NCBI RefSeq assembly: GCF_000756665.1
Contig: NZ_ARXV01000006.1
Coordinates: 186,001 to 250,000, forward strand
Length of the DNA: 64,000 nt
Reading direction: 5' to 3'
Source: Alcanivorax nanhaiticus
GTDB taxonomy: Bacteria > Pseudomonadota > Gammaproteobacteria > Pseudomonadales > Alcanivoracaceae
Part shown: positions 58,275 through 64,000 of the stretch, piece by piece
Numbering within the stretch: the stretch's first letter is position 1
Layout of the letters: each line of letters opens with the position of its first letter
Position numbers and translations under genes: made by a program
Notes under the pieces: model-generated
Seen by the model: only the letters and a program-made list of their open reading frames with translations
The model's database searches: none
What the model was told of the DNA's origin: nothing

Positions 58275-58361
58275 CTCCCCTCGCCCAGGCTCGGATCGCT
58301 TGCAGGCATACCCTGACGAGCACAGAGAGCTCCCACAGCAGCTTTGTAGAAGGGTAGCTCC

Positions 58362-59201
58362 ATGGATATCGAATTGTTATCCGCCACCAAGTCCTTTGGT
58401 GGCTGGCTGAAACGTTACAAGCATCGCAGCAAGGTTCTGAACTGCGAGATGATCTTTGCCATCTATCTGCCGCCGGCAGCGGAAGAGCAGAAGGTGCCTC
58501 TGCTGTGGTGGCTGTCTGGTCTCACCTGCACGGATGAAAACTTCATGCAGAAAGCGGGGGCGCAGCGTATGGCGGCGGAACTGGGCATGGCGATCGTCTG
58601 CCCGGACACCAGCCCCCGTGGCACGGAGCTGCCCGGTGAGCACGACAGCTACGACTTCGGTTCCGGCGCCGGCTTCTATGTGAATGCCACCCGCTCCCCC
58701 TGGAGCCAGCACTATCGCATGTACGATTACGTCACCAGTGAACTGCCGGCGCTGATTAACCAGCACTTCCCCTTGAATGGCAAGGAATCCATCAGCGGCC
58801 ATTCCATGGGCGGCCATGGCGCACTGATCTGCGCGCTGAAAAACCCCGGCCGCTATCGTTCCGTATCGGCGTTCGCCCCGATCACCCACCCGGGCCAGTG
58901 CCCCTGGGGTGAAAAAGCTTTTAGCGGTTATCTGGGCGAGGATCGTGAGACCTGGAAAGCGTGGGACAGCTGTGAACTGATTCGCCAGAATGGCAGCGAG
59001 CTGCCGTTACTGGTCGATCAAGGTGAAGCCGATAACTTTTATACCGATGGGCAGTTATTGCCGGAAGACTTGCTGGCCGCCTGCCAGGAAGCCGGGGTAG
59101 AACTGAACCTGCGCATGCAGCCCGGTTACGACCACTCCTACTTCTTCATCGCCAGCTTTATTGATGAGCATCTGAAGTATCACGCCGAGAAGTTGAAGTA
59201 G
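58362..59201 (+). CDS. fghA: S-formylglutathione hydrolase
   Basis: Serine hydrolase converting S-formylglutathione to formate and glutathione; 279 residues, esterase D type. Nucleophile S148 in SGHSMGGHGA, acid in DQGEADNFY and His in GYDHSYFF; LSGLTCTDENF is the family oxyanion segment. It follows adhC by 226 bases, with a hairpin in between, completing glutathione-linked formaldehyde detoxification. Confidence 0.96.
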   Translation: MDIELLSATKSFGGWLKRYKHRSKVLNCEMIFAIYLPPAAEEQKVPLLWWLSGLTCTDENFMQKAGAQRMAAELGMAIVCPDTSPRGTELPGEHDSYDFGSGAGFYVNATRSPWSQHYRMYDYVTSELPALINQHFPLNGKESISGHSMGGHGALICALKNPGRYRSVSAFAPITHPGQCPWGEKAFSGYLGEDRETWKAWDSCELIRQNGSELPLLVDQGEADNFYTDGQLLPEDLLAACQEAGVELNLRMQPGYDHSYFFIASFIDEHLKYHAEKLK

Positions 59202-59220
59202 GGGGTAAGGCAAGGATTCC

Positions 59221-59323
59221 AGAAGCGAGTATCGAGTTACGAGTTTCGAAAACCTAAAACCGGTGGCCAGGCACCAGGCTTCGGATTTTGACTTTCGAAA
59301 CTCGTCTCTCGCAACTCGGAACT
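59221..59323. repeat. GAGNNNC heptamer hairpin after fghA
   Basis: Left GAGTATC, GAGTTAC, GAGTTTC; right on the other strand GAGTTGC, GAGAGAC, GAGTTTC. It ends two bases before the stop codon of the converging DUF6285 gene. Confidence 0.8.
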
Positions 59324-59325
59324 GA

Positions 59326-59673
59326 TTACTTCCTGTACCGCGGACTGTCTATTGCCAGTTTTTCCTTCGCCAGGGGCAGCCACAGCTCAATGATCAGCGG
59401 CAGCATGTCGCTGATATCGTCTTCAGCAAAGCAACGGCAAATTTCCTCCAGATCATTTTCCGGCAGACCCAATAGCGCGGCGGTAGAAATACAGCGGGAT
59501 CGCTCACCACGAGCAAAGGCCTCGCCAAGCAGCGCCTCGCGCTCATGCAAGGCATCCAGGTGGGCGATAATTTTCTGGTAATAGCCATCCACTTTGGCAT
59601 CCGGGTCCGGCTTGTTGCGGTATTTGCGGATAGCAGACATGAGCTCGTCAGCAGTGGGGCGATTAATCGGCAT
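59326..59673 (-). CDS. DUF6285 domain protein
   Basis: 115 residues, matching the DUF6285 family that accompanies phosphotransferase-like genes: MPINRPTADELMSAIRKYR and HEREALLGEAFARGERS. No signal or membrane segment; mostly helical. It overlaps the end of the upstream phosphotransferase gene by 11 bases, so the two are translationally coupled. Role unknown. Confidence 0.75.
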   Translation of the reverse strand: MPINRPTADELMSAIRKYRNKPDPDAKVDGYYQKIIAHLDALHEREALLGEAFARGERSRCISTAALLGLPENDLEEICRCFAEDDISDMLPLIIELWLPLAKEKLAIDSPRYRK

Positions 59674-60673
59674 GATTCAGCTCCAGCAATTCCTGCAGAC
59701 ACACCAGCATGTCGTATTCGGTTTCTGCAACGCGCCGACCGATGGCGGCTCGCTCCAGTGACGGCACATGGCCACGCAGATAACTGTAGGCCTGGTACTG
59801 ACAGATCACGCCCCATTTGAAGGTGCCGAGCAGCTCCCAGTAACGGACGCGGGCCTCGTCCACCGCCTGACCTGTTGCAGCCTCATAAGCGGCATACAGC
59901 TGCTGGCGCTGGGCAATGCCACTCACCGGATTATCTCGACGGCCAAAGCGCCAGGCATTCACACACAACCAGCCCAGATCCTCCATGGGATCGCCCAGAT
60001 GAGTGAGCTCCCAATCCAGCACCCCACTGAGTCCCTGCTCCGAGATCAGAAAGTTACCCAGCCGAAAGTCCCCATGCACCAGTGCCGGTGTTCGTGTCTG
60101 CGGGGCATGCTTTTTCAACCAGCCATAGACGAGTGAAAATACCGGCAGTGATTCGCCATAATCCAGATGCATGGCATAAAGCATTTCTACCTGAAAGGCG
60201 GCATCCTGCAGCGGCAAACCTTCGAGATTATCCAACGGGGTTCGATGGATCGCGGCCAGTGCACTGGCGACATCCTCGCAGAACCGCTCGCGGGCGTCGG
60301 CATAACCATCATCCTTGAGTAGCAACGGCGGCAGCGATTCCCCCGGCAACGCCGCCATCAGGTAGCCTTCACCCAGGCCTTCATCGCCATACAGAATGGT
60401 CACCACCCTGGCCACCGGACAATCTGCTTCCTCAGCGGCCTGTTGCGCCAGTGCCTCCCAGCGCTTGCCCGGAGCCATACCAAGGTTTTCTGCACCCGCA
60501 TCCAAACGCAGGATCCACTGCTGCGGTCCATCGCAATTCGCTTCCAGCCACCAGGTATCGGCAGAGGCACCGGCGGTAAGCCGTCGGCATACCAGCACCT
60601 CACAGGGCTGCTGCAACCGTTGCTGCAACAGGGCCGGCAGCGTAGCGAGAATCTGTTCTGCAGAGACCGCCAT
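59663..60673 (-). CDS. Phosphotransferase (APH-type) family protein
   Basis: 336 residues with an aminoglycoside-phosphotransferase-like kinase fold: ATP site region near the N-terminus, catalytic loop VHGDFRLGNFL, metal Asp in VLDWELTHLGDP. Close relatives (ACAD10/11-type) lie near acyl-CoA or fatty-alcohol genes. It shares the A of TGATG with the upstream gene. Middle gene of a three-gene operon; the substrate is unknown. Confidence 0.85.
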   Translation of the reverse strand: MAVSAEQILATLPALLQQRLQQPCEVLVCRRLTAGASADTWWLEANCDGPQQWILRLDAGAENLGMAPGKRWEALAQQAAEEADCPVARVVTILYGDEGLGEGYLMAALPGESLPPLLLKDDGYADARERFCEDVASALAAIHRTPLDNLEGLPLQDAAFQVEMLYAMHLDYGESLPVFSLVYGWLKKHAPQTRTPALVHGDFRLGNFLISEQGLSGVLDWELTHLGDPMEDLGWLCVNAWRFGRRDNPVSGIAQRQQLYAAYEAATGQAVDEARVRYWELLGTFKWGVICQYQAYSYLRGHVPSLERAAIGRRVAETEYDMLVCLQELLELNHAD

Positions 60674-61719
60674 CAGCAGTGCCTGCCCACCGGCACACCT
60701 TCCACCATCTGATCCAGGTACTCCGACATGCCATACCCGGTCAGGCCATCACACTGAAACCGGCTCATGGCTTCAGTGATACGGGTCTGCCGCCATTCGC
60801 CAGTGTCGGTCTGTCGACGGTTGCGCAAAGGAATCAGCGCCAGTGATTCCCCGCTGAGCTGATATTCGCGACCAGATACCGTCTTCAGTGAAAATTTCTG
60901 TGCCTGCGCCTGATCGCGATCATCCAGCGTCGATTCCATACTGGCTGTGTCGACCAGGTCGTAGACCGACTCACTGCCATCACGGGTGTCGTACACCATA
61001 CCCCAGATATGCTGGCGTCCGCTTGCCATCTGCACAATGGAAATGTTGACCGCAAACTGCTCCGTGAACACCAGCGGCAGCCAGCGATACCAGTACAGAT
61101 TTTGCCAGTAACGCGGCCCCCAGGAATGATCGCGCAGACCAAAACCGCTCAGGGCAAAGGGGGTTCCATCAATGCAGACATTGCCCTCGCCTTTCATATG
61201 CTGCTCGTAATGACCACGGGCAAAAGACTCGTCGGGATCTTCCTCGATGGGCTGACCGCTCTCGTCCACTGCTTCGCCACCGTATACCGGGGTCATGCCG
61301 GTAAACAGCAGATCCGCGCTGACGTTCACCGTTGGATTGTTGGCAAAGGCTTTTTTCGGATCTTCCATTTGCTGGGGGTCATCCAGCAGCACCGCCTTGC
61401 CCTCATATTTCAGAGTCAGTGTCTTGAACGGTTCAACCACATCGAAGTGCATACCGCCTGCAGCCAGCGCATCATTGTTGTCTATCTCCACGCGCCGGAA
61501 CATGAACGCCACCTTTCCGTCCGGCAGATAGAAACAGAATGACATTTCCGCATGTCGCTCATTGGGGCGATTGCCCACCCGAAACCAGCCGCCGCAGGCC
61601 TGCTGGTGATCGAACAGGTTGATGTACATGCTCTCATTGAAGTTGCGGGCCGCCTCAATCGGATGCATGTACTCGTCCTGTGGCTCCAGTCTTATCCGTG
61701 CACCTTTACCCAGATCCAT
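60673..61719 (-). CDS. DUF7065-like (lipocalin-type) protein
   Basis: About 348 residues. Contains the segment GFGLRDHSWGPR typical of the AttH/DUF7065-type two-barrel proteins, with WFRVGNRPNERHAEM earlier. Such proteins bind hydrophobic ligands. The start at MDLGKGARIR has GGAGA upstream. First gene of the operon with the phosphotransferase and DUF6285. Function not known. Confidence 0.7.
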   Translation of the reverse strand: MDLGKGARIRLEPQDEYMHPIEAARNFNESMYINLFDHQQACGGWFRVGNRPNERHAEMSFCFYLPDGKVAFMFRRVEIDNNDALAAGGMHFDVVEPFKTLTLKYEGKAVLLDDPQQMEDPKKAFANNPTVNVSADLLFTGMTPVYGGEAVDESGQPIEEDPDESFARGHYEQHMKGEGNVCIDGTPFALSGFGLRDHSWGPRYWQNLYWYRWLPLVFTEQFAVNISIVQMASGRQHIWGMVYDTRDGSESVYDLVDTASMESTLDDRDQAQAQKFSLKTVSGREYQLSGESLALIPLRNRRQTDTGEWRQTRITEAMSRFQCDGLTGYGMSEYLDQMVEGVPVGRHC

Positions 61720-61871
61720 GCTCGTTCTCCTTGTTCTTTTCAGCGTTGCCTCAGGGTGATGGCTGGGTCGCCATTTTGCACTGTCCGGGACTGACAATAT
61801 GGATTGGCGGAATTGTCATGTTGCCCCCCTCTGTTAACACGTAGATTCAAAGAAAAAACAAGGGAATAACA

Positions 61872-62393
61872 ATGGATGAACTTCGCGCTCTGCTACAGCC
61901 CTGGTATCTACAAATAAAGTTTATTCATTTACTTTTTGTCATGATTTGGAGCTTCAGCACTGCCGTGGCCTACACCTGGTATGTGAAGTCAGCCTGGATT
62001 GCCTGGCAACACAATCCGGACGATCCTCACCGCCTTGAACGCCGCAACTGGACCATGGAACAGTTCGACAAGGGTGCAGCTCTGGAGCACATTGCGTTCC
62101 CGATTGTGCTGGTCACCGGCGGACTGATGGTGTGGCTGGCAGGCTGGGGAATGGATAGCCACTGGCTGGTGATCAAGCTGGCACTGGTGGTACTGGTGTT
62201 CGGCCCCATCGAGCTCTTTGACTACTGGTTATCGCATTTTGGTGGCAGCAAAAAACAATGGCGTCTGAAAGGCGACATGAAACGTTATGAAAAACTGATG
62301 CGTTGGCACTGGCGCTTTTTTCAGATCAGTACGCCACTGGTGATTATCGTGATTCCAATTATTATCTTTCTCGCAGTAACCAAGCCCGGCTGA
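61872..62393 (+). CDS. Four-helix membrane protein
   Basis: 173 residues with about four membrane helices (IKFIHLLFVMIWSFSTAVAY, IAFPIVLVTGGLMVWLAGW, IKLALVVLVFGPIELFDYW, ISTPLVIIVIPIIIFLAV). His residues in or near helices 1, 2 and 4 (FIHLLF, LEHIAF, RWHWRF) could bind a metal or haem; the layout recalls HemJ/CopD-type proteins but no firm match is claimed. Divergent from the DUF7065 operon. Confidence 0.7.
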   Translation: MDELRALLQPWYLQIKFIHLLFVMIWSFSTAVAYTWYVKSAWIAWQHNPDDPHRLERRNWTMEQFDKGAALEHIAFPIVLVTGGLMVWLAGWGMDSHWLVIKLALVVLVFGPIELFDYWLSHFGGSKKQWRLKGDMKRYEKLMRWHWRFFQISTPLVIIVIPIIIFLAVTKPG

Positions 62394-62504
62394 CTGCGCA
62401 TCAGACATAACACCACTCATTGGAACTGTTAGCGCTCTGAATGCACAGCATGAATTACTGCAACCTCAGCAACAGATGCATTCATCACTGTCATTTACCC
62501 CCAT

Positions 62505-62532
62505 AAAAAAAGCCAGGGGAGAAACCCCTGGC
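62505..62532 (-). terminator. Rho-independent terminator
   Basis: GCCAGGGG/CCCCTGGC stem with TTTTTTT on the minus-strand 3' side, 35 bases after the nitronate monooxygenase stop. Confidence 0.9.
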
Positions 62533-62567
62533 CGGACTCGGGAGAGCGAGTTTGAAACTGTTGCTGA

Positions 62568-63548
62568 TCAGCCTTTCAGGAAACCTGCCAGACGATCATT
62601 AATGGTGGCGGTGCACTCGGTCATGATGTCATCGATGATCTCGGCACAGCTCGGGTAGCTGTCGATCAGCCCCTGGACGATACCGGAGGTCCAGATACCA
62701 CCGTCGATTTCACCGGAGGTCAGGGCCGCCTTGCCTTTCACACCGGCAACCAGGTCGACGATGTATTCGAACTTCATGTCCTGGCCTTTCTCACGCTCGA
62801 TTTCGTTCACCTTGGTGGCAACGGCGTTCTTGAATACGCGAGCAGTGTTGTTCAGCGGACGGAAGATCAGGGCGGTGTCCAGCTCGGAAGCCTGGGCAAT
62901 AGCCTTCTTCATGTTTTCATGAACCGGCGCCTCGGCAGACGCCAGGAAACGGGTCCCCATGTTGATACCGTCAGCACCCAGTGCCAGACACGCTGCCATC
63001 TGCGCACCGGTACCGATACCACCTGACGCCAGCATCGGGATCTTCAGCACTTTGGCCGCCGCAGGCAGCAGTACCAGGTTGGGAATATCGTCTTCGCCGG
63101 GGTGGCCCGCACACTCGAAGCCATCCACAGATACCGCGGCCACACCCACCTTTTCGGCTTTCAGCGCGTGACGAACGGACGTGCACTTGTGGACCACTTT
63201 CACGCCTGCGCCTTCGAACAACGGCATGAACGGCTCCGGGTTACGGCCAGCCGTCTCCACCACGGTAATGCCGTTTTCACAGATAACCCGCGCGTATTCC
63301 TCGTAAGGTACCGGCTTGATGGTCGGCAGAATGGTCAGGTTCACACCGAAAGGCTTGTCGGTCATTTCCTTGCAGCGTTTGATTTCCTTGTCCAGATCTT
63401 CTGGCGTCGGTTGGGTCAGACCGGTAATGATACCCAGACCACCCGCATTGGAGACAGCGGCAGCCAGCTCGGCATAGCCTACGTTCTGCATGCCACCCTG
63501 GACGATTGGATACTGGATACCCAGCAATTCGGTAATACGCGTTTTCAT
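62568..63548 (-). CDS. Nitronate monooxygenase (2-nitropropane dioxygenase family)
   Basis: FMN TIM-barrel enzyme oxidising nitronates or a related FabK-like activity; 326 residues. IQYPIVQGGMQNVGYAELA at the N-terminus, DGFECAGHPGEDD with the His region, ASGGIGTGAQMAACLALGAD and MGTRFLASAEAP are family segments. It lies alone between its terminator and a partial regulator that may control it. Confidence 0.9.
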   Translation of the reverse strand: MKTRITELLGIQYPIVQGGMQNVGYAELAAAVSNAGGLGIITGLTQPTPEDLDKEIKRCKEMTDKPFGVNLTILPTIKPVPYEEYARVICENGITVVETAGRNPEPFMPLFEGAGVKVVHKCTSVRHALKAEKVGVAAVSVDGFECAGHPGEDDIPNLVLLPAAAKVLKIPMLASGGIGTGAQMAACLALGADGINMGTRFLASAEAPVHENMKKAIAQASELDTALIFRPLNNTARVFKNAVATKVNEIEREKGQDMKFEYIVDLVAGVKGKAALTSGEIDGGIWTSGIVQGLIDSYPSCAEIIDDIMTECTATINDRLAGFLKG

Positions 63549-63719
63549 GGGTCTTTCCCCTGCTGAATTAGAACTGCCCCACAGGGCGTGATGGCAGCAA
63601 AGTAAACAAGTGGACGGTCGGTCAGCAATGACAGGATTGTTCAGCGGACCGGACAGTTTTGATACAAGCGCCTTATCATTCAGCGCAATGCTTTGATTTT
63701 CAATGGAATACGCAAAAAT

Positions 63720-64000
63720 TCATAAAACCGTTCCGCCGCCCTTCTGCGCCGCCAGCAACTGCTTTCTGACACTGGCCGGGGTGCTGCCAGTCCATTGTCG
63801 CCAGGCCCGGCTAAAGGCGCTGTGCTCGGAGAACCCTAGCAGAAGGGCGATATCGCCCAGCGTCAGAGAAGGGTCTGAGAGGTAATTTCTCGCCAGCTGT
63901 TCGCGTGTTCTGTCCAGCAATTCCCGCCAGGTCATGTTGCGCTCCCCCAGTCTGCGCTGCAGTGTCCGCACCGACATGTGCAGCTCACTGGCCAGGCGCG
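63720..64000 (-). CDS. AraC family regulator, 5' end outside window
   Basis: Only the C-terminal part is in the window. It carries the AraC DNA-binding double helix-turn-helix: SVRTLQRRLGERNMTWRELL, SLTLGDIALLLGFSEHSAFS and RAWRQWTGSTPASVR. The frame is open to the right edge. It may regulate the adjacent nitronate monooxygenase; no evidence beyond position. Confidence 0.9.
   Translation of the reverse strand, partial: RLASELHMSVRTLQRRLGERNMTWRELLDRTREQLARNYLSDPSLTLGDIALLLGFSEHSAFSRAWRQWTGSTPASVRKQLLAAQKGGGTVL

Overview
The window is a chromosomal stretch of a marine-type gammaproteobacterium. The gene orders ygfB-pepP-ubiH-ubiI / TIGR02449-zapA-6S RNA-fau, ilvA/rpiA back to back, and tkt-gap-pgk-fba are gammaproteobacterial hallmarks. 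The three OMP/lipoprotein pairs, the split glycine dehydrogenase and the many intergenic hairpin repeats suggest an Alcanivorax-like genome. That genus call is inference from memory of gene content, not a measured match.

Layout. 1-0.8 kb: the 3' part of an integron-type tyrosine recombinase. 0.9-5.6 kb: complete glycine cleavage operon gcvT-gcvH-gcvPA-gcvPB, reading leftward. 5.8-20 kb: three tandem two-gene units, each a FadL/TraF_2-like outer membrane barrel followed by a roughly 1000-residue Ig-like lipoprotein, two with clear terminators. 20.3-22.9 kb: Fe(III) ABC permease and binding protein with a Fur-like site. 23-27.8 kb: ygfB-pepP-ubiH-ubiI. 28-29.9 kb: TIGR02449 protein, zapA, 6S RNA, fau and a tiny membrane protein. 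30.2-36.7 kb: ilvA, rpiA, small secreted proteins, a hydrolase, a flavin reductase and a META lipoprotein. 37-42.5 kb: tkt-gap-pgk-fba. 42.8-47.8 kb: methyl cycle, with a SahR-like ArsR-methyltransferase fusion, metK, ahcY behind an SAH riboswitch, and metF. 48.3-54.9 kb: a YbaK-like deacylase, a 43-copy heptamer minisatellite, pyruvate kinase, DegV, an outer membrane protein and a two-gene unit of unknown function. 55-59.2 kb: GFA protein, LysR regulator, adhC and fghA (glutathione-dependent formaldehyde oxidation). 59.3-64 kb: DUF6285-phosphotransferase-DUF7065-like cluster, a membrane protein, a nitronate monooxygenase and a partial AraC regulator.

The least explained signal is in the intergenic DNA. 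Nearly every longer gap carries a hairpin whose arms are tandem 7-mers with fixed and variable positions (GAGNNNC, CTRTTMA, AGTTNAA); a second class has 9-base periodicity (CACAGAGNN). Several are assembled into composite modules, some abut stop codons within 0-4 bases, and one arm has expanded to 43 perfect GAGTTTC copies.
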